Part shown: in pieces, positions 1 to 9,207 of the stretch
How the letters are laid out: each line of letters begins with the position of its first letter
Position numbering within the stretch: position 1 is the first letter of the stretch
Source of the DNA: Microvirga flocculans ATCC BAA-817
GTDB lineage: Bacteria > Pseudomonadota > Alphaproteobacteria > Rhizobiales > Beijerinckiaceae
DNA: 64,000 bases
Assembly (NCBI RefSeq): GCF_000518665.1
Contig: NZ_JAEA01000007.1
Coordinates: forward strand, 124,001-188,000
Direction of reading: 5' to 3'
Made by a program: the position numbers and the translations under genes
The notes under the pieces: model-generated
The model's database searches: none
What the model was told of the DNA's origin: nothing
The model's input: only the letters and a program-made list of their open reading frames with translations

Positions 1-1
1 G

Positions 2-286
2 ATCGAGAAACGCTCCGGCAAGGTCGCCTATGCGGTCATGAGCTTCGGCGGTTTCATGGGGCTCGGGGAAGAATACTACACGCTGCCGTGGGGCGTCCTG
101 ACGTACAATACCGAGCTCGATGCCTATGAGCTGAACCTCTCTGAGGAGCAGCTGCGCGGTGCCCCCCGCCGGAGTGCGGAGGGGCACGATGCCTCCTACG
201 ACCGCGAGTGGGAGGAACACGTCCACCGCTATTACAACGCGACGCCCTATTGGGGCAGCAGCGACCCGATGAGCACCGGGCGATAG
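2..286 (+). CDS. PRC-barrel domain protein, C-terminal part (5' end outside the window)
   Basis: The reading frame is open from base 2, so the gene begins upstream of the window. The visible 94 residues contain a run like IEKRSGKVAYAVMSFGGFMG followed by YYTLPWGVLTYN, the typical core of a PRC-barrel domain (a small beta-barrel found in the photosynthetic reaction centre H subunit, RimM and many soluble stress-associated alphaproteobacterial proteins). The tail is acidic and rich in Tyr and Trp and ends at the TAG at 284-286. An internal ATG at 38 lies inside the PRC core, so it is unlikely to be the start. A strong terminator follows. The cellular role cannot be told from this fragment. Confidence 0.75.
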   Translation: MEKRSGKVAYAVMSFGGFMGLGEEYYTLPWGVLTYNTELDAYELNLSEEQLRGAPRRSAEGHDASYDREWEEHVHRYYNATPYWGSSDPMSTGR

Positions 287-303
287 CCTGGCGGCCCCTC
301 CCG

Positions 304-345
304 AAAAAACAAAATCGCCCGGCTTTCACCGGGCGATTTTTTATG
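304..345. terminator. Bidirectional intrinsic terminator
   Basis: A perfect 12-bp stem (AAAATCGCCCGG at 311-322 and CCGGGCGATTTT at 329-340) has a 6-base loop, a T tract on its right and an A tract on its left (304-309). It can therefore stop transcription in both directions. It sits between the converging PRC-barrel gene and the histone-like gene. Confidence 0.9.
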
Positions 346-399
346 GGCATGCACCGGATTGCAGGAGATCCCGCTCCGGTGCGTGCGGCATGCTCGCTC

Positions 400-978
400 T
401 TAGCGCTTCGACTTCGAGGAGCGCTTGGCGACCGCGGCCGACTTCTTCGTGGAAGAGGTCCGGCTGGCGGCGGCGGCGGCGCGCTTCGGGGCGGCCTTCT
501 TGGCGCTGCGCGGCTTCGCGGCCTTCACCGCACCACGGCTGGCGCTGCGGGAAGCGGTCTTCTTCGCCGAAGGACGGGAAGCGGACTTCCGCGCGGTCGA
601 AGCAGCCGACTTCTTGGCAACCGTCTTCTTGGCACCGGCCTTCTTGGCCGTGGCCTTCTTAGCGACGGTCTTCTTCGCAACGGTCTTCTTGGCCGCGGTC
701 TTCTTCACAGCCGCCTTCTTGGCGACGGTCTTCTTGGCGACCGTCTTCTTGGCAACAGCCTTCTTGGCCGTGGCCTTCTTAGCGACGGTCTTCTTGGCGC
801 CGGCCTTCGAAGACTTCGCAGCCGACTTCTTGGCAGCGGCCTTCGGAGCAGCCTTCTTGGCGCTGGACTTCTTGGCAGAGGACTTCGTGCCCTTTGCGGT
901 CTTCTTCTTGGTGCGGGTCGCACCGGTGTCACCCGTGAACAGCATCGTCAGCGGGTTGGACTTTGTGTCTGTCGGCAT
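400..978 (-). CDS. Histone H1-like lysine/alanine-rich DNA-binding protein
   Basis: The 192-residue protein starts at the ATG at 978, chosen because a strong ribosome binding site (AAGGAGG, 983-989) lies just upstream. A longer frame to 1086 reads through the promoter. After a short leader ([20 protein letters not shown]) almost the whole protein is Lys, Ala, Ser, Thr and Arg. The middle is built of imperfect pentapeptide-like repeats of the type [10 protein letters not shown]. Such low-complexity tails resemble eukaryotic histone H1 tails and bacterial Hc1/AlgP-type proteins, which bind and compact DNA without sequence specificity; that role is inferred from composition. An EcfG-type promoter precedes it, suggesting induction in general stress or stationary phase. 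The antisense strand is also open but has no domain. Confidence 0.8.
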   Translation of the reverse strand: MPTDTKSNPLTMLFTGDTGATRTKKKTAKGTKSSAKKSSAKKAAPKAAAKKSAAKSSKAGAKKTVAKKATAKKAVAKKTVAKKTVAKKAAVKKTAAKKTVAKKTVAKKATAKKAGAKKTVAKKSAASTARKSASRPSAKKTASRSASRGAVKAAKPRSAKKAAPKRAAAAASRTSSTKKSAAVAKRSSKSKR

Positions 979-1619
979 AGCCGCCTCCTTCAAGGGCCTT
1001 CGCGTGCAACCGTCACGCTTGCAAGGCAACGTCGTTATATCAACGCGGTTCCGAATATCGGAAAGTGCAGACAGTAGAATGCTCACTTTTTCTGTGGATA
1101 TGTTTGCCGATGCATCTCTCTACGCTTGCAGTCCAAAGACTCAATAAGGGGTTCACGATGAAGCAGTTAGAGTCTCTTCTTCAGACTCACCGCTGTGCTT
1201 CGGCATGCTCGCAAGGTATTTCTGGTGTTCTGAAAACGTTAAATTTTTCAAAATGTTAAGTGGTCTTTGAAGATGTCGATGAAGCCCCTGCGAGTATTCG
1301 CCGGTGTTGAACGTCGATCAACATCGCAATGGAAATCCCCCTTACTTGGAGGGGGCGATGAGGGGCTGCGCGGGCCATTGCTCGCCTGTCGTGTGCGGCT
1401 GAAAATTTTTCATCGCTTCGACGCATGAGAGCGGTCGCGAGTCATCGCGCGAGTCAAGAATCACACGCGAGCCATCGCGCCTCGAACGTCCATCGGTTCG
1501 CGCGACACCCCCGCGTCGAGTCTCGTCACGCCGGTCGCCCCGGTGAAGAGGATGGCGGAGGCTTCACGGAACGGTAAAGGCAGGGTAATCGGAGAAGGCA
1601 TTCACTTCGTTGGTCCGCC
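979..1619. other. 641-base intergenic region with an AT-rich island and a possible 33-codon ORF
   Basis: The left part holds the promoter of the histone-like gene. Bases 1065-1265 are clearly richer in A and T than the rest of the window. They include a possible small ORF on the plus strand at 1158-1259 (33 codons, AAGGGG 6 bases before the ATG), whose product I do not recognise. A short inverted repeat (GAGTCT 1170-1175, AGACTC 1183-1188) lies inside it. Bases 1300-1600 show only short repeated GC-rich words (GAGTCATCGCG, GAGCCATCGCG near 1440-1475). Nothing further is convincing. Confidence 0.5.
1028..1052 (-). promoter_or_regulatory. EcfG-type (general stress sigma factor) promoter of the histone-like gene
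   Basis: Read on the minus strand the sequence is GGAAC (1052-1048), 16 bases, then CGTT (1031-1028). This matches the alphaproteobacterial EcfG promoter pattern GGAAC-N16/17-CGTT. The -10 element ends 49 bases before the ATG at 978. The predicted transcription start is near 1021, with a 5' leader of about 43 bases. Confidence 0.75.
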
Positions 1620-2486
1620 GTGCCTCATCGCAGCATCCTCGCCGTCGTCCTCTGGATGACCGGTGCGCTTCTCGCCTTCTCCGCAACAGCGATCGCGGTG
1701 CGCGCGCTTGCGCCCTCCTTCTCGATCTTCGAGATGCTGGCCGTCCGCAATGCCGCCGGTGTCCTGATCCTGCTCGCCCTCGCGCTCCTCAGGCCGGAGC
1801 TGAGGCCCGGCTTGAAGCCGCGTCGCTTCGGGCTGCACCTGGCTCGCAACGTCCTGCATTTCGCGGGAACGGATGGGTGGGCTTTCGGTCTCACGCTTCT
1901 GCCGCTCGCGACGGTCTTCGCGCTGGAATTCACCACACCGGCCTGGGTCGCGCTGCTGGCGATTCCGCTGCTGAAGGAGAGGATGACGAGAGGCCGTCTG
2001 GTTGCCGTCGTGCTCGGTTTCATCGGCATCCTCGTGATCCTGCGGCCGGGGCTGGAAAGCTTGCAGCCGGCCGGTTTGCTCATGCTCGGGGTCGCCTTCA
2101 GCTTCGCTCTCGTGGCGATCATGACCAAGCGCCTTACGATGACCGAGAGCACCTTCTCGATCCTCTTCTTCATGAATCTGATTCAGCTTCCCATGAACCT
2201 TGCCGGCGTGAGCCGGGCCTTCTGGCTCGAGATCCAGAAGGTTCATCTCCTGCCTCTCGCCGGCATCTGCCTCGGCGGTCTCCTCTCCCATTATTTCCTG
2301 ACCAACGCCTACCGCCGGGGCGATGCGACGATGGTGGTTCCCCTGGACTTCATGCGCATCCCGCTGATCGCTCTCGTCGGCTGGCAGTTCTATGGCGAGC
2401 CTCTCGACCCCTTCGTCTTCCTGGGCAGCGGGTGCATCATCCTCGGCCTTCTCTATTCCCTGCATCGCGAGGCGAGGTCCGCATGA
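1620..2486 (+). CDS. DMT-family (EamA) transporter
   Basis: The 288-residue hydrophobic protein has about ten membrane segments arranged as two EamA repeats (roughly residues 8-140 and 150-283), the layout of drug/metabolite transporter permeases that export amino acids, nucleosides or other metabolites from the cytoplasm. The substrate cannot be told. The start is a GTG at 1620 and is uncertain: a purine-rich GGAGAAGG lies 22 bases upstream, which is too far for a good ribosome binding site, and no better in-frame start is visible. The stop overlaps the next gene's ATG (ATGA), so the two genes are translationally coupled. Confidence 0.85.
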   Translation: MPHRSILAVVLWMTGALLAFSATAIAVRALAPSFSIFEMLAVRNAAGVLILLALALLRPELRPGLKPRRFGLHLARNVLHFAGTDGWAFGLTLLPLATVFALEFTTPAWVALLAIPLLKERMTRGRLVAVVLGFIGILVILRPGLESLQPAGLLMLGVAFSFALVAIMTKRLTMTESTFSILFFMNLIQLPMNLAGVSRAFWLEIQKVHLLPLAGICLGGLLSHYFLTNAYRRGDATMVVPLDFMRIPLIALVGWQFYGEPLDPFVFLGSGCIILGLLYSLHREARSA

Positions 2487-3574
2487 GCTGGTCGTCGCAA
2501 CAGGATGCCGCCCTCAAGGCCGTCGCCGATTGGCTGCGCCGCGGCGACCGTCAGGTGTTTCGGCTTTTCGGTTATGCCGGAACCGGCAAGACGACGCTCG
2601 CCAAGCACATCGCCGAGCATGTGGATGGCGAGGTGGCCTTCGGGGCCTATACGGGTAAGGCCGCGCTCGTGCTGCGCACCAAGGGCTGCACGGATGCCTC
2701 CACCATCCATTCCATGATCTATCGCTCGCGGGAATCGGACGAGAACGGACCGCAATTCGTTCTCAACCGCCAGAGCCCGGCTGCCAAGGCCGACCTGATC
2801 GTCATCGACGAATGCTCGATGGTGGACGAAGAGCTGGGGCGCGACCTTCTGTCCTTCGGGCAACCTGTTCTGGTGCTGGGAGACCCGGCGCAGCTGCCGC
2901 CCGTCAAGGGCGGGGGCTTCTTCACGGAGGGGGAGCCCGACGTGATGCTCACCGAGGTGCATCGCCAGGCGCGGGACAACCCCATCATTCATCTGTCGAT
3001 GACGGTCCGCGAGGGCGGACGCCTCGATGCCGGCTCGTACGGCGAGAGCCGCATCATCCGCCGCCGCGAGATCGATGCCGCCGCCGTCATGGCGGCCGAT
3101 CAGGTTCTCGTCGGCCTCAACAAGACGCGGCGCCTCTACAACACGCGCCTGCGTGAGTTGAACGGCTATCGCGATCCCATGCCGGCGGCGGGCGAGAAGC
3201 TGGTGTGCCTGCGCAACGACAAGACCAAGGGGCTGCTCAACGGCGGCACCTGGTCCATCCAGGCCCTTCGCGGCATCCGCAACGACTTCGTCCGCATGGA
3301 TGTGGTGCCCGACGACGATGCGCGCCGCCGGTCGGTCGAGGTGGCCGTCCACAAAGCGTTCTTCGAGGGCACGGAAGAGGAGGTTCCCTTCGTCCTCCGC
3401 AAGGAGTCGGACGAGTTTACTTACGGTTATGCGCTGACCGTGCACAAGGCCCAGGGCTCGCAATGGGACAATCTCGTGCTCTTCGACGAATCCTATGCCT
3501 TCCGCGAGCATCGCAGCCGCTGGCTCTACACCGCCCTGACGCGGGCGGCGGAAAAGATTACGGTCGTGATCTGA
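2483..3574 (+). CDS. RecD-like superfamily 1 DNA helicase / AAA ATPase
   Basis: The 363-residue protein starts at the ATG that overlaps the transporter stop. It has a Walker A motif GYAGTGKT (residues 30-37), a Walker B VIDE (107-110), the helicase motif GDPAQLPP (133-140), and near the C terminus [16 protein letters not shown] and [10 protein letters not shown], which are motifs V and VI of UvrD_C_2-type SF1 helicases. It is shorter than RecD or RecD2 (no N-terminal domain), as in a stand-alone group of alphaproteobacterial exodeoxyribonuclease V alpha-like ATPases. A role in DNA unwinding during repair is inferred from the family. The coupling with a DMT transporter has no obvious functional sense. 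Confidence 0.85.
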   Translation: MSWSSQQDAALKAVADWLRRGDRQVFRLFGYAGTGKTTLAKHIAEHVDGEVAFGAYTGKAALVLRTKGCTDASTIHSMIYRSRESDENGPQFVLNRQSPAAKADLIVIDECSMVDEELGRDLLSFGQPVLVLGDPAQLPPVKGGGFFTEGEPDVMLTEVHRQARDNPIIHLSMTVREGGRLDAGSYGESRIIRRREIDAAAVMAADQVLVGLNKTRRLYNTRLRELNGYRDPMPAAGEKLVCLRNDKTKGLLNGGTWSIQALRGIRNDFVRMDVVPDDDARRRSVEVAVHKAFFEGTEEEVPFVLRKESDEFTYGYALTVHKAQGSQWDNLVLFDESYAFREHRSRWLYTALTRAAEKITVVI

Positions 3575-3671
3575 GCCGCACCCGCCGGCCCCGCTCCACA
3601 TCCGCGACCGGAACCGGATCAAGCTTGAGCGCTTATGTCTTCTGTCACTGAACGATTGGCAGGGTGCGGAC

Positions 3672-3845
3672 ATGCTGAAATGGGCTCTGATCTTCCTCGT
3701 GGTCTCCCTCGTCGCGGGCGCACTGGGCTTTACGGGAGTCGCGTCCGGGGCACGCAGCATCGCCAAGGTCCTGTTCGCCCTCTTCCTCCTTGCTTTCCTC
3801 ATCCTCATCCTGATCGCCTGGGGCGCGGGAGAGCTGATGTTCTAG
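3672..3845 (+). CDS. DUF1328 small membrane protein (YtjA-like)
   Basis: This 57-residue peptide begins [20 protein letters not shown], continues with a Gly-rich turn, [20 protein letters not shown], and ends with a second hydrophobic segment. Two transmembrane helices with this pattern are characteristic of the DUF1328/UPF0391 family, common in proteobacteria and often stress- or stationary-phase-linked; the function is unknown. The start is the ATG at 3672. No strong ribosome binding site is visible. A longer open frame over the same bases has no family features and is a shadow. Confidence 0.85.
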   Translation: MLKWALIFLVVSLVAGALGFTGVASGARSIAKVLFALFLLAFLILILIAWGAGELMF

Positions 3846-3862
3846 GGATCATTCCCGATCCC
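3845..3862 (+). terminator. Hairpin after the DUF1328 gene, possible terminator
   Basis: GGGATC (3845-3850) and GATCCC (3857-3862) pair around ATTCCC, immediately after the stop codon. There is no T tract. A second hairpin (TCATGCG 3882-3888, CGCATGA 3894-3900) follows. Either could end the transcript. Confidence 0.35.
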
Positions 3863-3900
3863 TCCCTTCGCGGGCTGCGACTCATGCGCTGAACGCATGA

Positions 3901-5127
<1,227 letters not shown>

Positions 5128-5136
5128 TCAAATGAG

Positions 5137-5168
5137 AAAGGCGGGCTTCAGGGCCCGCCTTTCTTTTC
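5137..5168. terminator. Intrinsic terminator between converging genes
   Basis: A perfect 10-bp stem, AAAGGCGGGC (5137-5146) and GCCCGCCTTT (5153-5162), has a 6-base loop and is followed by CTTTTC. It serves the TRAP gene. Because of the A bases on its left it may also act weakly for the opposing transglycosylase gene. Confidence 0.85.
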
Positions 5169-5171
5169 AGG

Positions 5172-6005
5172 TCATTGGCTCGCCGTGGCCGATGTGTCGC
5201 CGTTGGCAAGCTTCGAAGCGTAAAAGGCGATCGTCCGCGCATAGACCTGCGACTTGTTCCAGGCCCGAATGGCCTCGAAATTCGGGGAGCCCGGCTGCCA
5301 GTCGCCGCCTTTCACCCAGCCGTGACTTTTGAGATAATTGGCGGTCGACGCCAGCACGTCGACCGGGCTGTGCAGAAGATCGGCGCGTCCGTCGCCGTCG
5401 AAGTCGACGGCGTATCTGACATAGTTCGACGGCATGAACTGAGTCTGCCCCATCTCGCCTGCCCAGGCGCCGCGCATCTCGGCGGGCGAAAGATCTCCCC
5501 GGTCTACGATCCGCATGGCATCGAAGAGATGAGCCGTGAAGAAATCCGAGCGGCGGCAATCATAGGCGAGGGTTGCGACCGAGCGGATGACGGGCAGGTT
5601 GCCCTTCACTGCGCCGAAATCGGTCTCCAGCCCCCAGATCGCGACGAGAACGGGTGCGGGTACGCCATAGCGCTGCTCGATGCGGTTGAGGGTTGCCGCA
5701 TGGCGCTTGAGCATGCTCGCGCCGCCTTTGAGCCGCGCGGGCGAGACCATGCGGCCGGCGAACTGCTCGAAGCTCTGCTTGAACACGCCTTGGCCACGAT
5801 CCTTCCTGATGATGGTCTGGTCGAACGTGACGCCGGACAGGCTACGCCTGACGGCCTCCGGCGAAATACCCTGCGCCACCGCTTCCTGCCCGATGTCGTC
5901 GAGCCATTTCTCGAACCCCGCCGGATCGCGGCAGGTTGCCGCCGTCGCCTGACCGGCCGCGACCAGGGCGGCAGCAAGAAAGGAGGCGCGCATGAAGGCC
6001 TGCAT
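5172..6005 (-). CDS. Lytic murein transglycosylase, MltB-like (SLT_2 family)
   Basis: The 277-residue protein begins with a signal peptide (hydrophobic core to about residue 22, ending TAA-T). The catalytic core shows AIWGLETDFG with the catalytic Glu at about residue 127, and AGEMGQTQFMPSNY, the substrate-groove motif of MltB family enzymes. These cleave the glycan strands of peptidoglycan in the periplasm to form 1,6-anhydromuramic ends. There is no C-terminal peptidoglycan-binding domain and no lipobox, so it is probably a soluble periplasmic enzyme. The start at 6005 has GGAGAG upstream; a second ATG five codons on (MRASFL) would also give a valid signal peptide. Confidence 0.88.
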   Translation of the reverse strand: MQAFMRASFLAAALVAAGQATAATCRDPAGFEKWLDDIGQEAVAQGISPEAVRRSLSGVTFDQTIIRKDRGQGVFKQSFEQFAGRMVSPARLKGGASMLKRHAATLNRIEQRYGVPAPVLVAIWGLETDFGAVKGNLPVIRSVATLAYDCRRSDFFTAHLFDAMRIVDRGDLSPAEMRGAWAGEMGQTQFMPSNYVRYAVDFDGDGRADLLHSPVDVLASTANYLKSHGWVKGGDWQPGSPNFEAIRAWNKSQVYARTIAFYASKLANGDTSATASQ

Positions 6006-6141
6006 GAAATCTCTCCAGGTTCATTCCGTTCCTGAGCGAGGTAGGGCTCGGTGCCGACAACTCAAGACCGTTGCCGTTGCGGGGAAACCGCTGCGCTTCG
6101 CGTGCGTTGCCATGAAAAGGAAGCTGTTACGGCTGGAGGCG

Positions 6142-6870
6142 ATGGTGCGCAGTGTTACACACCGGGGTGCACGGGCCTGCAAGGTTGCCGCGTTGGCTCT
6201 TTTCGGCGTCGTACTGAATTCGCAGGTCTCGTGTGCATCGGCTCCGACAGAGGCTCCCTCTTTTCGGCTTGAGCCGATGAGCACTTCTCTGCAGAACGCA
6301 TCCTCGGCTGCGGGCCGGGTCTCTGCGCCACGCGCTGCCGGGCTGCCCGACCGCCCCATGGTGGCGGAACCGGTCGAGGCACGGTTCGATCCGGCCACCC
6401 GGCAGACCTTTGTGCAAGGCACGGCCGGATCGGATCTCTGCTTCGCTTTCGCCCTGCCCGATGAATGGCGCGCGAGCCCGCAGGGGCTGACAGCGGCGCT
6501 CACTCGTGCCGAAATTTCCGTCGGCCTGCGTTCGGCAGAGGCGCTGCGCCATGTGCCGCGGCCCGACCTCGTCAGCCGCGACGCCGCCGTGCTGCAGAAT
6601 GATTACGAGGAGCTTCTCGGGCGTCCTGCGCAATCGGTTTCCCTGACACCCGGTGCCGGGGGCGCGCGATGGTCGGCGACCTGGATCGACGCCAACCTTC
6701 CCTCTGCCTCGCATTCCATGACGGTCGAAACTCTCATTATGCCGCTTTCGCCGGAATGGGTGCTCGAACTCTCTCTCTCCGGGGTCGAGACACCCGAGGA
6801 TTACAATATCCTGATCAGGAATTTATGGATGCGCTTGAAGGTGCAGGGCGCGGCGGCCTGCAGAGAGTGA
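6142..6870 (+). CDS. Uncharacterised exported protein, possible lipoprotein
   Basis: I do not recognise the family. With the start at ATG 6142 (GGAGG two bases upstream; the GTG at 6145 is spaced better) the product is about 242 residues. Earlier in-frame ATGs at 5992 and 6112 would overlap the divergent gene or lack a ribosome binding site. Residues 15-36 are hydrophobic and end in NSQVSCASAP, a poor lipobox, so lipoprotein status is doubtful. A low-complexity Ser/Ala/Pro stretch follows, then a folded region with FVQGTAGSDLCFAFALPDEW and a C-terminal YNILIRNLWMRLKV. It is transcribed away from the MltB gene. Its role is unknown. Confidence 0.6.
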   Translation: MVRSVTHRGARACKVAALALFGVVLNSQVSCASAPTEAPSFRLEPMSTSLQNASSAAGRVSAPRAAGLPDRPMVAEPVEARFDPATRQTFVQGTAGSDLCFAFALPDEWRASPQGLTAALTRAEISVGLRSAEALRHVPRPDLVSRDAAVLQNDYEELLGRPAQSVSLTPGAGGARWSATWIDANLPSASHSMTVETLIMPLSPEWVLELSLSGVETPEDYNILIRNLWMRLKVQGAAACRE

Positions 6871-6966
6871 GCTTAGGAAGCCGCGCATCATGCGTGGATC
6901 CTTCTTGCAAGATCGAGTTTCGTGTAGAAGGTTTGTCTCGCCCTTTCTCTTGCCAAAGCCGGTATC

Positions 6967-8307
6967 TTGCTGACTCGTTACACCAAACTCGTCCCAGCCG
7001 GTTCGTCGCTGGCATACGGTGTGTCCGTCGGCTGTGTCGTCCTTGCGACGCTTGCGCGCTTGGCTTTGGAACCCGCCATCGGGCCGATGACCCCTTACAT
7101 CACGATGTTCCCAGCCGTGCTTCTGGCATCCGTGATCGGTGGGTTCGGGCCCGGTCTACTGGCGATCCTGCTGAGTGCGGCAACAGCCCAATACATCTTC
7201 GTCGAGCCCAGGTTCAGCTTCGCGCCTGTCTCCGTCACCAGCGTCACGAGCGCCTTTTTTTATGTCCTATCGGCCTTCCTGATGGTTCTGACGGCGACCG
7301 CGATGCGGCGCGCCGTCGAGCGCCTCGAGACGGCGCAGCAGAAGCTCCTGGCGGCGCTCGAAGCCTCGAATACCGGCACGTGGCGGTGGGATATCAAAAG
7401 CGATGCCGTCGAATGGGATCCGGCCATGGCCAACGTCGTCGGTCTCGGCGAGCGGTTGCCTCCGCGGAATCTGGAGGAGTTCCTGGCGCTGATCCATCCG
7501 CGCGACCGGGAGAGAGTCAGACGGGCAACCGCTCAGGCCATCGTCGACAGGGTCCCGTCCGAGATCGAATTCCGGATCGTGCTTCCCGACGGAGAGGAAC
7601 GATGGATCTATGATCGCGGGCGCGGCGTCCATGACGGGGAGGGCAGGCCCCTCTACATGGTGGGCGCCTGCCTGAACATCACGGAGCGCAAGCGGGCGGA
7701 GCAGCGCCAGAACCTGCTGCTCCACGAGCTCAACCACCGGGTCAAGAATACGCTCGCGACCGTGCAGTCCCTTGCCGTTCAGACCTTTCGTAGCAGCAAG
7801 AATCCTGCCGACATCCAGAAGGATTTTATGGCCCGTCTCCTGGCGCTTTCGGCGACGCACAACATCCTGACCCAGACATTATGGGAAAGCGCTTCGATCA
7901 GGGATATTCTCGAGGCCGAGCTGTCCCCTTACGGCGGAGGCGGCCCGGAGCAAGAGCGAATCCGGATCGAGGGAGAGGATGTGCTGCTCAAGCCGCAGCA
8001 GGCTTTAAGTCTCGGCATGGCCATTCACGAACTGTCCACCAATGCGGCCAAGCATGGCGCACTCTCGACGGCGGACGGGCAAACCTCTATCTCCTGGCAT
8101 GTGGAAGGCGCGGGACAGGAGGGGCGGCAGCTCGTTCTGCGCTGGAGCGAACAGGGCGGGCCGAGCGTCGACGGGCCCAGGAGCCGAGGCTTCGGAACGC
8201 GCTTGATCGAGAGAAGCGTCGTCCATGAACTCGGCGGCACGATGGAAGTGAATTTCGCGCCGGCCGGTCTTGAATACCTCTTCAAGGTTCCGCTCACGGC
8301 CTCATGA
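6967..8307 (+). CDS. HWE-family sensor histidine kinase with DUF4118 and PAS domains
   Basis: The 446-residue protein has four predicted membrane helices in a DUF4118 module (residues about 12-112), a short coiled linker, a PAS_3-type domain (about 125-245, ending MVGACLNITERKRAE), and an HWE kinase domain. The phosphoacceptor motif is HELNHRVKNTLATVQS with His at about 257. The N box is HELSTNAAKHGA (354-365), and the RWSEQGG motif (392-398) gives the W-x-E of the HWE name. The start is a TTG at 6967, the only usable start after the in-frame stop at 6925. No response regulator is adjacent. The stop lies only 10 bases before arsC, so it is probably cotranscribed with the arsenic genes. Confidence 0.88.
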   Translation: MLTRYTKLVPAGSSLAYGVSVGCVVLATLARLALEPAIGPMTPYITMFPAVLLASVIGGFGPGLLAILLSAATAQYIFVEPRFSFAPVSVTSVTSAFFYVLSAFLMVLTATAMRRAVERLETAQQKLLAALEASNTGTWRWDIKSDAVEWDPAMANVVGLGERLPPRNLEEFLALIHPRDRERVRRATAQAIVDRVPSEIEFRIVLPDGEERWIYDRGRGVHDGEGRPLYMVGACLNITERKRAEQRQNLLLHELNHRVKNTLATVQSLAVQTFRSSKNPADIQKDFMARLLALSATHNILTQTLWESASIRDILEAELSPYGGGGPEQERIRIEGEDVLLKPQQALSLGMAIHELSTNAAKHGALSTADGQTSISWHVEGAGQEGRQLVLRWSEQGGPSVDGPRSRGFGTRLIERSVVHELGGTMEVNFAPAGLEYLFKVPLTAS

Positions 8308-8317
8308 GGAACGAGCC

Positions 8318-8743
8318 ATGGATGTGATCATCTACCACAATCCCGAATGCGGGACCTCGCGCAACGCCCTGGCGATGATCCGCAATGCCGGGGTCGAGCC
8401 GCATATCATCGAGTATCTCAAGTGCCCGCCGACGCGCCTGCTCCTGCGCCAGCTCATCGGGCGCATGGGGCTTTCCGTGCGCGACGTAATCCGCGAGAAG
8501 GGAACGCCTTACCAGGAGCTCGGGCTCGGCGATCCAGGCTTGAGCGACGACCAGCTCCTCGACGCCATGATGGCGCACCCGGTGCTGATCAACCGGCCTA
8601 TCGTGGTCACCCCGCTCGGCGTCAGACTCTGCCGGCCTTCCGAAATGGTGCTCGACATCCTGCCGCCGCAGCAGGGCGAGTTCGTCAAGGAAGACGGAGA
8701 GCCGGTCGTGGATGCGTCCGGCCGCCGGGTCGGGATCGCTTGA
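8318..8743 (+). CDS. arsC: Arsenate reductase, glutaredoxin-dependent (ArsC/Spx fold)
   Basis: The 141-residue protein reduces arsenate to arsenite with glutathione and glutaredoxin. Its N terminus MDVIIYHNPECGTSRN carries the catalytic Cys at residue 11. The conserved Arg residues that stabilise arsenate are seen in GRMGLSVRD, LINRPIVV and RLCRPSE. The start at 8318 has TGAGGA seven bases upstream, overlapping the end of the kinase gene region. It is the first of two unrelated arsenate reductases in this cluster. 107 bases, including the arsR operator, separate it from arsR. Confidence 0.93.
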   Translation: MDVIIYHNPECGTSRNALAMIRNAGVEPHIIEYLKCPPTRLLLRQLIGRMGLSVRDVIREKGTPYQELGLGDPGLSDDQLLDAMMAHPVLINRPIVVTPLGVRLCRPSEMVLDILPPQQGEFVKEDGEPVVDASGRRVGIA

Positions 8744-8831
8744 GGCCGTTTTCATTCGACGAGACAGAGTTCGAAACTGCAATCGGGGCTCGCCGACGGC
8801 CAGTGAATTTCGGCTTGCCTGGAGGCCAATA

Positions 8832-8857
8832 ATTCCATATTTCTAGAAATATGGAAT
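8832..8857. promoter_or_regulatory. Perfect 26-bp palindrome, probable ArsR operator
   Basis: The left arm ATTCCATATTTCT (8832-8844) and the right arm AGAAATATGGAAT (8845-8857) are exact reverse complements with no spacer. The arsR start codon ATG (8851-8853) lies within the right arm, so bound repressor would cover the start of the gene. The site is AT-rich in a GC-rich genome, as expected for an ArsR/SmtB operator. Confidence 0.85.
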
Positions 8858-9207
8858 CAGAGACAGCCATCCAGACTCTTGCCGCCTTGGCCCAACCGAC
8901 CCGCCTCGACGTGTTCCGCCTGCTTGTCCGCCGAGAGCCGGCCGGGATGCCTGCTGGCGATATCGCCCGTGAGCTGGCGGTGCCCGCCAACACCATGTCG
9001 GCGCATCTCGCGGTTCTGACGCGGGCTGAACTGGTCCGCTCGGAGCGTCGCGGCCGGTCCATCGTCTATCGCGCGGACCTGGACCATGTCCGCTCCCTCG
9101 CGACGTTTATCCTGAGGGATTGCTGCGGCGGCAGGCCGGAGGTCTGCGCGCCGCTCATTGCCGACCTCACTCCCTGCTGTCCACCGAAGGAATCCGCTCA
9201 TGGCTGA
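8851..9207 (+). CDS. arsR: ArsR-family arsenite-responsive repressor
   Basis: The 118-residue winged-helix protein begins METxTA...LAALAQPTRLDVFRLL, which fixes the start at 8851 inside the operator palindrome. The recognition region is ELAVPANTMSAHLAVL. Instead of the CxC motif of the E. coli plasmid ArsR it has DCCGGRPEVC near the C terminus (Cys 91, 92 and 99) and a further CC at 109-110. This resembles the As(III) site of the Acidithiobacillus ferrooxidans type. It should repress the downstream arsC-acr3 genes and itself, and release DNA when arsenite binds. There is no Shine-Dalgarno sequence in the usual place, so the mRNA may be nearly leaderless. Its last 8 bases overlap the next gene. 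Confidence 0.92.
   Translation: MESETAIQTLAALAQPTRLDVFRLLVRREPAGMPAGDIARELAVPANTMSAHLAVLTRAELVRSERRGRSIVYRADLDHVRSLATFILRDCCGGRPEVCAPLIADLTPCCPPKESAHG

Noticed and set aside
425..1147. 240-codon open frame antisense to the histone-like gene, rich in Phe, Leu and Ala
   Set aside because: It is the complement of AAG-rich Lys/Ala repeats. It has no ribosome binding site or family match, and it runs through the EcfG promoter.
3605..3640. EcfG-like promoter before DUF1328
   Set aside because: GGAAC is present but the expected CGTT at 16-17 bases is GCTT/CTTA.
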